Made by a program: the position numbers and the translations under genes. Of a DNA stretch of 64,000 nucleotides, positions 1 through 13,300 are shown in pieces. The notes beneath the pieces are model-generated. The model saw nothing but the letters and a program-made list of their open reading frames with translations. It was not told the origin of the DNA and searched no databases. Origin of the DNA: Siphonodentalium dalli (Eukaryota; Mollusca; Scaphopoda; Gadilida; Siphonodentaliidae); contig CP136064.1 of NCBI GenBank assembly GCA_032622095.1, forward strand, positions 129,443,605 to 129,507,604. The letters are read 5' to 3'. Every line of letters begins with the position of its first letter. The stretch's first letter is position 1.

Positions 1-601
1 GAAGTGCCCCCTTGCCCTCAGTCAGGATGGCCAATGAGGGGGGGGAGAGAAAGTGCCCTTCAACACATTTGAAGTAAAGTTAGCTTGGTCAACCATTCTG
101 TTTTCTAAACTGTAAATACCAATAAATTTTACAATAGGTGATGACGTAGCAAGTGCAATCTGGAGTAGATAGACTAGGGTCCACAGCACAACATGACTTG
201 TGTTACATACCGGTATTATTGTATTGGATCTTGGGCTGCTATCCCATGCAGGAACTACCAGTATACAGTTCAAACAAATCCTTATTAAATATAAAAAATA
301 GAGGCCAATGAATCACTAATATCCTGTGTTAATTGCACAGAATGCCAACCCAGTGGGATACAAATGAAGTACCACCTAATCAATTACAGTATCGATCAAC
401 ATCTAAATCATCTACTGAAACTGATCTTCTGTATGTTATGGAACGTTTGATATTCACTATCTCGCCATTTGTCAATCAAGAACTATGAAGAGTTCTTTAA
501 TTTTTCTGTTGAGACTGAGATATTCATTCCAAATGTATCGGTGTTGGCTTATTAACCCTTTCTTGACTGGAGCTTCCTGAAATTATTGAATAAAACCCTG
601 T

Positions 602-774
602 GCCAATGCATTCTCTTATATATGTGAGTCTCCCATATTGCGCCTCGCATACCGGTATATATATGAGAATGCATTGGCCTAACAAAAATTACCTTGATTT
701 TGTAAGCCACTGCATTCTCTTATATATGCGAGGTTCCCTATTGGAGCCTCCCATATATAAGAGAATGCACTGGC
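602..774. repeat. Two tandem palindromes (77 and 69 bp)
   Basis: 602-678 starts gccaatgcattctc and ends gagaatgcattggc. 706-774 starts gccactgcattctc and ends gagaatgcactggc. Both fold into hairpins with related arms, so the second looks like a duplicated copy of the first. The rest of 1-1272 shows no gene; the 3' part of a CAGGGACGCC hAT end is seen near 895-933. Confidence 0.7.
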
Positions 775-1272
775 ACATGGTCTTTAATGCTGCACCAGCA
801 CCAGCTCCCATCAAGAATGGGTTGATATATGTGATTACATACATTTTCATTATGTTATGTTGAGTATATATTTTGATGTGCCCTCCAAAAATAGTTTGCC
901 CCATCAGCCCTTTTTGCTTCTGGCGTCCCTGGTGAAGGATCTCAAATCATATTATAAATGGTCTGACAGAGGGACATACATGTACAGATGATTGATGCCT
1001 AAGACTGTGTGCAAAAATATATCCAGTGTTGTGATTGGGTTAATCCTACAAGCTCAAAATAAATCCATAATTAAAAGATATGACACAACCCACAACAGAT
1101 CTCTTCAGACAAGCAGATATGTAGTCAATATTTCCTAGAAATAAAACCTGGGATTGTTCTCAGCATGAGAAACATGGCCCTGTGAGAACTTGTTAGGCAG
1201 ATTAAAGTGAAGTTCCTGTGGCGTTAACTTCACAAGCTCAAAGTTACCTAACAAGTCACAGGTAATACTTAC

Positions 1273-1320
1273 GAGCCCCACAACAATCATCTTGTAAGAG
1301 ACAAATGGAGGATCATTCCT
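1273..1320 (-). CDS. RNF215: Probable RNF215-like exon 7 (start of transmembrane helix)
   Basis: Strong donor CTC|gtaagtatt. The acceptor (cggactag) is weak but has a pyrimidine-rich stretch and a branch-like ctaac about 25-30 nt upstream. 48 nt in phase 0: RNDPPFVSYKMIVVGL, turning hydrophobic where the membrane helix should start. The short length and poor acceptor make this provisional. The following exon is beyond the window or not recognised in 1-1272. Confidence 0.5.
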
Positions 1321-4300
1321 CTAGTCCGCTAAATAATTAAATGTTAGGGGACAAGAAACTCATGGTTATGATATGATATGTGTTGGATACAGGGATGTGG
1401 CTAGAGGGGGTGTGTGGGGGGGGGGTGTCTCACCCCCCCCAGCAGAGAGCTATATTTTCAATAGTTGGAAATTTCATACCTGCCACAACGAAATTTCACA
1501 CCAACAATAGGTTGAAAATGTTCTTGTAGTTTGATTATAAAACAATTTATTGGGGGAATTTATTGTTTTTCGACCAATATTTGCATATGTTCCTATTTTT
1601 GGTCAAAAATTTTGACAGAAATGGTCATCAGTTGGAAATTTTCCAACCTTATGGGGGTGACAGGTTGGAAATTTCCAACACTTGGAAAGCTTGTGTCCTG
1701 GTCTCTCCCCCGTGGCCAGTCAAAAACTTCTAGTTAATTTAAGAAAACAATATTGTCATACAATTGATCAACATTGTCATTGGAATTGTCATCAGTTGGA
1801 AAATTTCCAACCTAAGTGGGGATGTAGGGTTTGAAATTTCGAACAGTAGGAAGGCTTGAGGCTAGTCTAGATGTTAGGATTTTGCGATTTTCTTGTTCAG
1901 ATTTCAAAATTTTCGCACACCGGGCCGAACCATGGTCGGCCCGGTGTGTCATTGCCCCATTCACATGGCCAATACAAAACTGCTAATTAGTTTAGCAAAA
2001 CAATATTTTACTACATTTGGTCAAACTTGTAGACTTAAATGGTCATCAGTTGAAGAATTTTCCAACCTGAGGGGGAGTATGAGGTTTGAAATTTCCAACA
2101 CTAGGAAAGCTTCAGTTGAGGCCAGTATTGATGCTAGGATTTGCGATTTTCTTGTATAGTTTTCAAAATTTTCTCACACCGGGCCGAACCGGTGTTTCCT
2201 GGTCTGTTGTCGGTAGCTGTGTGCATTTGTCTGGAATTAGATCACTAGTTGTTTTTTTTTGGGGGCAATTTTCAGGTTAAAATATCTTAATGTTCTCATA
2301 CTGGGAAAATAGAAGCATGGCTTATGAATATATAGGAAATTAGACCTGAGCATGAGGTACAAGGGGGGAGGGGGGTGCAAATGGAAATATGCAAAAAGTT
2401 GTGCAGGTATGACTCCGACTCAAGGGGGGGGGGTGCAAATTGAATTATGCAAAAAGTTGTGTTTGTGTGATTGCGACTCAAGGGGGTGGGGGGGGGGGGG
2501 GGTGCAGTTGGAAATTCCCAAGGTGGACACCCCCCCAGCGGAGACCCTCTAGCCACATCCCTGGTTGGATATGATGTGTTGGATACAGTAAGAGATAATG
2601 TACATGTACCTGTTATTTGCATGGATGTTAAAACTTAATATGCCAAAAAAATAGCATGTCAGCGTATAATAGCTGAACATCCCTATAAATGAATCATTAG
2701 ACCATTCCTCTGTGAACTGTTTGAGTATCTGAACATTGCTACACATTATGAATGGCTTATTCCAATGTATACATGTACTTAGAAAATTATGATATTAAAT
2801 AATATATATAGATATCATACCAATCCTTCATCACTATCAGTCCTTCCAAGGCAGACAACTCCATCCCATTCCACATAGGTCTTGCCACTGTACCGTCCAC
2901 ACATACCCCACAATGCTATTGTTGTAAAATACTGCAAAGAAAACAGGAGACAGCAAATTCTGTTAACAGGTAGGCCTACATAAATTAAGAATTACAATAA
3001 AAGAAAAGTAACTCTAAATATGTTGCAAATATAAAATGGATGCATTTTATCTTTAAATGAGAATTGTTCCCAAATGTTCCCAAATTAATAGACCTTCAAT
3101 TCAATTTAAACCCCTGTCACACTCAGGCCGGCGCTCTCACTGCGCTGCAAAAGTACCAACATATGAGTAACACGCAGGAGGAGCGCCGAAAACTGTCGAA
3201 AATTGTCAAACTTTTAAAACAAAGTATGCTCCTATTGCGTTCCTACTTTGTCAAGTCTCACGCTCTTAGTGCGTTCAAGTCGCTGTCATTGTGATGCTAG
3301 TACGTTCACAATAAGTTCGCAAAACGTTCTCTGCGCTGGCGCGGAGAGTATAGATAGCGCCTCCTGCGTTCTCCAGTCATAGTCAGTTTTTATGTTGTGG
3401 GGAAAATACCCAACACTCCGCAATAGATTAGCTGTCCGTTTAAACTACTGTCACACTCCGCTGCGATCAGGCCGGCGCTTGCATTGCGCTGAAAAATAAT
3501 CAAAGCGGCAAGCAAAGCGCAGTAAGGTATCCAAGAACGTATTGGTGACGCAGTGGACACTGGCTAGGACGGGAGAGGGTCCCCGTGATCGCCCCAGAGC
3601 GCCAGAGCGCCGCGTTTGTTTTGTGCATGCACAAAACAAGCGCAGAGGTTCGGCGTTCTGACCAGGCGTAGTACCGTCGCCATGACAACGCAAAGCGTAC
3701 TAACAACGCAACGACAACGACTTGAACGCATTAAGAGCGTTTACGGCGTGGAGGAAACGCAATGAGAGCGCGTGAGAATTGACGTGACAAAGCAGGAACG
3801 CAATGGGTCGTACAAAGAGCGCGACGAAAACGTGATAAGCGGGATAGGAGCATAGCTTGTCACGCGCGCCGCATGTATAACTGGTGGGGGAGTTTCTTGT
3901 TTCGCGTGCGGGCTGACATTATCAATGGGTATTTTATAAGTTTTATTTATAGAATGGGAATTTTTGGGATGATTAAAAGTCAAACTGCAAGCTAGAGGCC
4001 GAGTCCCGTAAAAGGTGCATGTAGTTGGGGAAATTCACTTTCGTTTATTGTGTTAATCAACGTTGATTAATGTTGATTTTTGGTTTGTGATAAACTATAT
4101 GTCAATTACAAATAAAATAAATTTCTGCAGCCCACTGGGGGTTGTGGTCGGAATCGGTCGAGTCGGCCACCGGTTCGTTAATTAGGTGCTGGTTGTTATT
4201 GTTATTTAACGGAATTCTGAGTTGGTCATTCGCAAAACCAATATATTTTATATTCTACAATTACATTCTTGGTTTATAATATATGATCTTGAGCGCGTTA

Positions 4301-7300
4301 CCATTTCTGACATTGGTTCCCTTGTTTTAACAGATTGAAAATTTCTGACAATTTTCCGCGCTTCCACTGTGCGTTACTCGTATTTTGATACTTTTTCAAC
4401 TCAAATCAAACGCCAGCCTGATCGCAAAGACACACGCAATACAACTATATAATTCAGACATAACATATATCTACCAAAGACACACGCAATACAACTATAT
4501 AATTCAGACATAACAGATACCTACCAAAGACACACACAATACAAATATATAATTCAGACATAACAGATACCTACCAAAGACACACGCAATACAACTATAT
4601 AATTCAGTCATAACAGATACCTACCAAAGACACACGCAATACAACAGTTGGTGTGAGCAGACGCATTTCAAAGTGGGATCGTACTGTAAACCTGCTGTAA
4701 ACGCCGGAAGAACGCCATGTATAACGCTTGGGCGTAGAGCGAGCACCAGAGTCACAGTGGCAGCACAATGTGGACGTTCTATGAGCGGGAACCAGTCCAT
4801 AACACCCCATGACAGCGCAGAAAGAGCGCAATAAGTTTTGGACAGAGCCTCATTGAGCGTATTAAGGGCGGGAAAGGCACGTAGTGAGAATTTGATTAAG
4901 CTTACTGTAGTCGCAAAAGACAAGATTAATTCCTTGCTGCGACCACGAGAAGCTAATATGCGCTTTTGCTACGTCCACATAACGCTCACGTCGCTCGCTT
5001 GGCGCTTTGCGCTGTCACGGCGACAGTACTACGTCCTTGTCAGAACGCCGAGCCTCTGCGCTTGTTTTGTGCATGCATAAAACAAGCGCGGCGCTCTGGC
5101 ACCTATGGGCAACCATGAAGATCCTCGCCCGTTGTAGCCAGTGTCCACTGCGTCGCCAATCGGTTCTTGGAGACCTTAGTGCGTTTAGGTGGGCGCTTTG
5201 ATACTTTTGCAGCGCAATAAGAGCGCCGGCCTGAGTGTGACAGGGGCTTTAGTACTTCTGGAATTTGGCAAAAAATAAATTCATTTGGCAAAAATATTGG
5301 CAAGAGAAAAGTTTGGTCCAGCGCCAAATCACCAAATATGTTATTCAACCCCGATAATTACCCAATACGTTATTCAGCCTCAATGATTACCCATTACGTT
5401 ATTCAACTCCGATGATTAGCCAATACAAGGCTCAAAATAAGTGGCCGGTCATGGTCATGGTCATTGTCCTACGAAAAATAGCCAATGACCAGTGCACTTC
5501 TGTATCTGTCGGACATTTTGTCCAATGCAATGGGTACATCCAAGGAGCCATTACTGGCCAAATTGGACATTGAACCTAAAATATAGTTCTTTTTTAATTT
5601 CTGATCAATTCAGAGTGAATATAATTATGTCGTTTGTGAATTGAATGTGTATTTATGAATCGACGTAAAGTTTTTGAATTTTTAAAAACAAAAATAACAT
5701 GGTGGCAATGGGACGCTCACTAAAATGAGCACATCACTGATGAATAATAATTTAAATACTGTCTCATACAGTACATCTGAAAATTTGACAGGCACCATTT
5801 TGAAATGACCAACACCATCCATTTGGTGCCTGTCATTTTGACAGTCAGTAAAAAAAATACATTGTTCAACCACGATGATTACCCAATATGTTATTCAACC
5901 ACGATGATTACCCAATACGTTATTCAACCACAATGAATACCCAGTACGTTATTCAACCCCAATGATTACTAAATACGATAGTCAACCCCGATGATTACGC
6001 AATCTGTTATTCAACCCCGATGATTACTAAATACGTTATTCAACCCCAATGATTTCCCAATACGTTATTCAACCCCAATGATTACCCAATACATTATTCA
6101 ACCCCAATGATTACCCAATACGTTATTCAACCCCGATCGCCTGATGATTACCCAATGTTATTCAACCCAGATGATAACCAAAACGTTATTCAACCATGAT
6201 AATTACCCAATATGTTGTTCAACCCCGATGACTACCCAATACGTTATTCAACCCCGATGATTATCATAACCCAATATGTTATTCAACCCCGATGATTACC
6301 CAATATGGTATTCAACCCCAATGATTACCCAATATGTTGAAAAAATGAGAATTGGTTATCTAAACATAATTAATTGAGTTCAGCAGAGTTTAGCAATCAC
6401 ACACCTTGTAGACAAACCATATATTGCCAATGTAAATAACAGATGAATTCTGTCGGCGACCAATTACCACCACATTGTTCGAGAATACATCTAAAATTGG
6501 CTACATTGGCAACTTTGTTCTCCGATTTTTGTGATTGCATTGCATTTGTGATGTGCTATCTAGATACAAAATGAGACGACACCAGCATCATGCCGAATCG
6601 AAAATATCAAAATCAGCGCACTGATTCGGTGTCAATCTCGAAATCGGGTGGCCGATGTCGACAACGAATCAGATCTAGAATATTTGCAGGTCCCTGTTTA
6701 AACTCAATAGCAACAAGACACAAACAAAAACATAATTATTGGAGAAGCAGTCGACCGCGACAATGCTTGTAAACAATACACACGTGGCGGTCGGTATACT
6801 GGACGGTTCAGCGCCGGTATACCGGCCGCTGGGGTATTTGGAGGTTCACGCTGCGGCCGGTTTTCCGGCCGCTTGGATTCAAAGGGTTAAGGGAATATTA
6901 TACCATATTTGACCTTTTAAATGACATATATGTAGTTATTATGGGTATACCAAGAACTTGAAACATCGTAGCCACCGTGCATGTTCTTGGTTGGCGGTAA
7001 CACAAAGGCATATAAGTGTTAATACTTAACTAAGTACTACAAGTAGCTGCATGATGGGTCTGTTTGGTGATCAAAATTCATTGAGTTGTGTAAAGGGGTG
7101 TTACTTTCAAAAAGTTATTGTGAATCGAACATTTATTCATGACATATGAGATATATAGAACCATATTTGAAGCTCGAAAGCAAAATAAAAATATACTGGT
7201 ACCAAACTTTTGCGAGTCTATGAATTAATTTATCGACGGACTGGAAAATTAAAAAACTGCCAGATCTAACAGACAAGACATTTCGAAATTGTAAATGATC

Positions 7301-10300
7301 AACTATAAGAGATATCAGAAGTGTACAGCACAGCGTCTGCACTGCATTGGTGATTTTGAATTAGCTCCATGTGTGGAAAAATTTAAAGTAAGACATATAA
7401 TTTAGAGCCGTCTCCTCAGAAAACTTAAAATGCGAATATCACTGCTCTGCATATACATGTATCAGTATAATTTATAAATTTTAAATTAATGTTTTGATTT
7501 ATTTTAACTATATCACTTATGGATTAGCCAAAAGAGTTACCAGTCGAGAGGAGTCACTAAATCGGGGAATCTCGAAAACTAGAGGACTTTTTCGATCAAA
7601 GCAGCTCTACTATGTCTAGGCCATGTGACTATAGACAAAAAGAATTTTAAAGCAGCTAGTCCACGTCTGCCCGTTCAAAACCCGGATTAAAGCTGATGGG
7701 AGTTTTCTTTTTCATAAAATCTATTATGGCAAATTAGTAAGCTTATTTAATAACGTGTTCACACTCTTGTCAAACCGAGAATACACTACAAACCGAGAAC
7801 AAGCTCAGTTAATTAATCACTAACGTGAGCCGATACACTGCATGTTAAAACGAGATTTCCGCTAGGTATAATGATTTAATTGGTTAAGAATATGTCGGTT
7901 AAATGCATAAAAGTACACATTTTAATTAAAATATCGATGTCTACTGCATATGTCCGTAATGTCTACTGATATTTTAAGTATAACACATTATATAATGCAT
8001 ATTTGGCATTTTAAATTAAACTTGTTCTCGGTAAATTTTACCGTAAATATGGAGTGCGGTGCACTTCTGATATCTGATAGCTGATCGTTTAGACAATATC
8101 AAAACGTCTATCTGTTAAATCTGGCAGTTTTATGTTCTAGTCCATCGATAATTTAGCGATGTTGTTCGTGGACTTGCAATTGCTATTTGTCCAACATTTT
8201 GGTATGTTTTTATTTCGCTTTCGAGCGTCAAATATTTTAGTCGTAATCTTGGCCTAAATTAATTGGTTATATATTCTGTTTTGCGTAAGTATATCAGCTT
8301 TCTATGCGCTGTCTCATCAAATGTTCGATTCGCTTTCATTTGCTGATTTCAGAAGAAACACCTCTTTGTATTTTTATCACCGATCAGGCCCACCATGCAG
8401 CTAGTTCTTTGTTAATTAACACCTAGGCACGGCTCATGCCTTTGTGTTACCGCCAACCAAGAACACGGCGGCTGCGATGTTTCAAGTTCTTGGTGAATCG
8501 GTACCCAAAATAACTAAAAGGTCAAACATGGTATAATATTCACTTAAGATTGATTCATGTATATACACTATAATTGAAGATAATTGTGACTTAATTATTA
8601 ATTTTAGACTAGTTCTCGGTAAATAGTATCTCCATTGTGTTGTATATGTGAAAATTAAATTATGTCCATTGCAAACATTTCATCAATTAATGAGGGCTGC
8701 AGTGTGTGGATCTGGCGGTGACGTTTATGACATTGTTTTTTTTGCCAAATGACCCCAAAATGACTCGTTCCCATCTACATGTCAATGTCAACAGCTATGA
8801 CAAATTTCAAAATGATACGATCGAAAGTAAGACCTGTAGCCCGTGCCAAAGGATTTAGTCATGTAAAGAGTAAATTCCAAGATGCTGCTGGCGGCCAATT
8901 GTTTAGGCCGAATTACTAATGGAAATTGTACTAGCAGATGGACATTTCCATACGGGCACACCAGATAGATGACAGATACCAAGCCATGGCAATAGATCAA
9001 ACTTTACAAGTAAAGTTGAGCTAAAAAGGAATGTCTGTGCTTGAGGGGAACATTGTGGATAGTCTACCCTTGGTACCAATATCTCTCTCAGCTAACGACT
9101 CGGGAGATATTGGTTCCTCTGGAAGACACTTCACAATGCTCCCCTCAAGCAAAGACATCACTTTTATAATGATAACATTGAAAGATGATATAGTAAGACA
9201 ATTGTTTCATTATGTACATGAGGGTTTATCAATTTATCAGACCTTGGACATTCGCTTTGGAAGTTGAATACCTAGGTTGAAAATATAATACCCACCTGGC
9301 GGTTGTAGAATGAGGTATTGAAAGTAATCTCTATGAAAGCACTGATTTTCCTACAAGGGAGAAAAATATCTAGATATGTGCTGCTAATTAAGACTACAGT
9401 AAAACCTCTCCAAACCGGACCCTCTATAAACCGAATCCCTCTTCATTCCAAACAAATTGTCTGGTCCTGAATTAACCCAAGTGCATGCTCACTAAAAATT
9501 ACCTCTGTAAACCGGAAACTCTCTATTCTGAACATCGGACGGCTTTTATAGTCCAAAAGTGAACGAATACAATAATTTTTACCTCCGAAATCCGAACACG
9601 GAAAGCGATACCAACCGAACGCACGTGCAGTAGATTTAAAATACTTGATGCTGAGATAATTTTGGCTCTTATGTAGACTGGATATCCTTTATAAGTTTAA
9701 ATTTCTGGTCTATACATTCAACTCTGAGTGGTCGCGATGGCTCAATCATTGTGACAGGTTGATTAAAACTTTATTGCCGACAATACAAGTGCTACCATCG
9801 TATGGTTTCAGTTAATTAGTGTTTAGTTTGGACTGTGGTCGTAAACATACAGATCAGTGATTGATGTAAAAACATAGTCTCAGCACTCTAGTACATGTGA
9901 AGTCACCATTGTTCACTCAAAGTGTTAAATAAGCATACAGTTATCTAATCAGACAGCTGCCGTTATAATCCGGTTCAAAGTGTTCACCGAAAGAAACACC
10001 AAAATTAAATTGGTACAAATATTCAATAGTACCAAACTAACGATGTGACATTTTAAAAAATCACCGTCAAATTTATCTTTTCCATGATTCCTGTCTTATC
10101 TATACATGTATTATATCTTAATAGACCATGTTTTTAATTCTTATTAAAACATGTTTTATCTATTGTTATTTATATTTTAGTTGGTACTTTATTGAATACA
10201 GTTTAAATAATCAATAATCAGTTGGTTGTGCTTCGACAACTCTTAGCTTTAGTAATGACGTCAATACATTCTGATCGTAGTGTGATTTTCTATAAACCGA

Positions 10301-13300
10301 ACACCTCTCTAAACCGAACAGAAGGGCTGGTCCGAAGGGTGTTCGATTTGGAGAGGTTTTACTGTACCCAATGTTGGTTCCCCATCTGGCACTCATTTTT
10401 TCAGTATGTAGACCAACATGTAGTCTAGGGCCCTGCGAATCGATTCGATTCGATGCGATTCGGAATCGTTTGTCTGATTTGATTCGATTCGAAATCGGCT
10501 ACCATGATTCGGAGTTCATCGAATCTTTGGTGACAGGTGCATTTCCATGATTTCTACGGGCCACAGTGCTCTTACCAGAAAAGAAAATTCACTATAATAA
10601 CATAGTAAACATCTTAAACATACGCACATACCGTTATGTCCGATGGCAGGACATGCAATGTTATTGCCAAATAATTTAATCATACACAGTCATTCCACAG
10701 AATATTATAAAACCACTGGTTGTCACACATTTAGCCATTAAAGTTACTTCTCGATAACCTAAATTTCTTGATTACTTCTGCTATTGATATTACAGCACTC
10801 ATAGCAGCATCGTGCCAAATGACCATGGCTATATACTGCGTGCCTAAAATGTACACGGAAACTATTCAATACTTTTTGCGATATAAAGGGGATTCCGATG
10901 CTGCATACACATTCCTTCAACTAGTATTGCTCTGCCATTACATTTACTGCTCATTACCCATCAGCATTTAGGTGCATAAGTACCTAGAAAAATCAACAAG
11001 ACTCGATCAAGCTAACATTTGCAAAGATATGTAGTTTCAGAAACTTAAAGGACTTATTCGCTCTAGAAACTACAAAACGCAATCGGAAAGCCCTCCCTGT
11101 TGTGATTAAAATGATCCAAGTCCCATTCCGATCGCGTAATAAATAACCCGTAAAATAAATAAATAATACCACCACCGGTATTCGGAGATTTCCGTGACTA
11201 AACTACGAGTGACGTACTTGTGGGGAGCGAATTAAAAACACAGATTCGGAGCCGGAGTTTATTATGCAGACTACGAGGACGTAATCGTAAGTCAGCCGAT
11301 ACTAAAATGCGGAGTCGTATGTGCGCGCGTGTGGTGTATAGATTACGTTACGCTTTGGCCGTTTATCTGGAATAGAAGACAATAACTATGTGAATAAAGT
11401 AATTAATAGCCCCTAGAATGGTTGTTGTTTTTGTAGCCATTAATAATTAACATGCCGGCACGTGTCTGTTTTGATAAATAGATGGCAGTAATTAGTGCTT
11501 TGATTGTCTCGCGTATTCATTCGGTGATTTGTAATCACTCAGTGACTATTCATCAGTGTCAGTCGCGAACTTGTTTGCACTCTAAAATGCCACAAAGTGA
11601 ATAGAAAGAATTCGAACATTATCGCTCTGGTCATACATATATAAGAAGCGCCCAAATTTGTATAAACACTGGGCTGAATAATGTTAACTCTATTTATGCG
11701 CCTTTGTTTTGTGTTTGTTTGTTGTTTTACTTTCGATATAAATATCCCGAGTATCTGTAATCTCCACATATTCCAAGATGGCTAGTAGATGAAGTGTGTT
11801 CAGTTGTGAGCGGGCTAGCGATGCATTATTTAGTACCTCCAAAAAGACAACACAGTGCGTAATTTAGAACGCTCTTTATTGTCTACCGCTTTTGGGAGAC
11901 GGAAGCATGGACGCTCTTTATATTTAATTGTCACAATACAAAATCACCCATGACATATCGAAATAGAGCACGTTCATAATTGAGAACGCTCTTTATTGTC
12001 TACACCGCGACGAAAACATGGACGCTCTTTATTAGAGGCAATCATTGGAGTTTTTCTATGCTAACAATTCAAAAAAATCCTCTCTAGAAAGTCAATGTGT
12101 GACATCAAAACGTAAAATAAAACAAACAACAAACTGAAAAACAATGCCAGGCTAGCCTTCAATTAAAAAAAATGTCGTTATGCCAAACTGAAGCCTAACT
12201 AATAATTATTGTAGTTTCAACAGTCTGTTGTGTATTCGAGTGAATTATTTTGTTTACTCACTTATCGATCTTGACTGGAAGGATTTTAGCAAGCTGTTCA
12301 CAGTCGTGCACTTCTCCACACAAAATGTTTCGTGTGAAGAAACAGACAGGAACATTATTATGACGAATTTAAGCCATCATGATACATGTACTAGTACAAT
12401 AACTACCACCTTTTTAATCACACCCATTTGTATTTAATTGTACGCATATAGCGCACAACTGGATGACACTAATGTGTAAACTAGCTTCCGAAATTGGTAC
12501 CATACAACGAAGAATGAAGTACCGGTATATGGCCTAACTTGTATTCTTTCAGAAACAGTTAAATTAGTTTCGCACGAAATTCCGCTCGCTCATTGCATTT
12601 CTGCATAAATTAATCTCATTTCAAATAACTTTTATCGCATCAAAGTGCATTTTAGCCATCATTATTCGTTATATAATCCACATTCTAGCAAAGCCAGTTC
12701 ATAATTCAGCACATTCAAACAGTTGTATTCCGTGATCGCTATTTATCGTAAAGGCTAAGGTAATTATCCAGCGTAATTTATCAACTCGTTACGCGATTGG
12801 CGGAATTATTTCAAGCTCCAACCACCGCTGTCATCGGTAAGCGTCGATGCAGATGATCGGTCATGTGACCGCGTTGTGGTCATGTGATCGCACTCACTTG
12901 ACTGACTTCGGATATTTCCGCGATTTTTTTAATATCATAATAATATAAATACTTTCTGCTCGATTTTGAATTTTCTTGGCGAAATGGGTCTGTTAGACAT
13001 ATATTATTAGTATTATGACGATAATTTTTTTTTTTGAGAGAGACTAATTCCTTTAACAACTCTTGTCACAGTACATGCAAAATATTTCTGGAACACCTGC
13101 TGTGGCAGTTAATCGATCAGTTGTAGTGTTGAAACGATTAGTGGTTTTGAGGAATCGACTAGTCGCCAGAGGGAATCGACTACTAGTCGACTAGTCGGAC
13201 CCCTTCCGAAACTTACCGTTTTGTGCTCATATACGTATATAATTTGCCGTTTGTTTTGAGTACCAGTAACCAACTTTGCATTTTCGAACGCAACGCAAGA

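Noticed and set aside
22-273. 83-codon minus-strand ORF with a hydrophobic stretch as the RNF215 transmembrane exon
   Set aside because: No acceptor gives the required phase 0, and the basic residues expected after the helix are absent.
5862-6335. Regular ~29-bp repeats resembling a CRISPR array
   Set aside because: Units are contiguous without spacers, and the sequence is eukaryotic.
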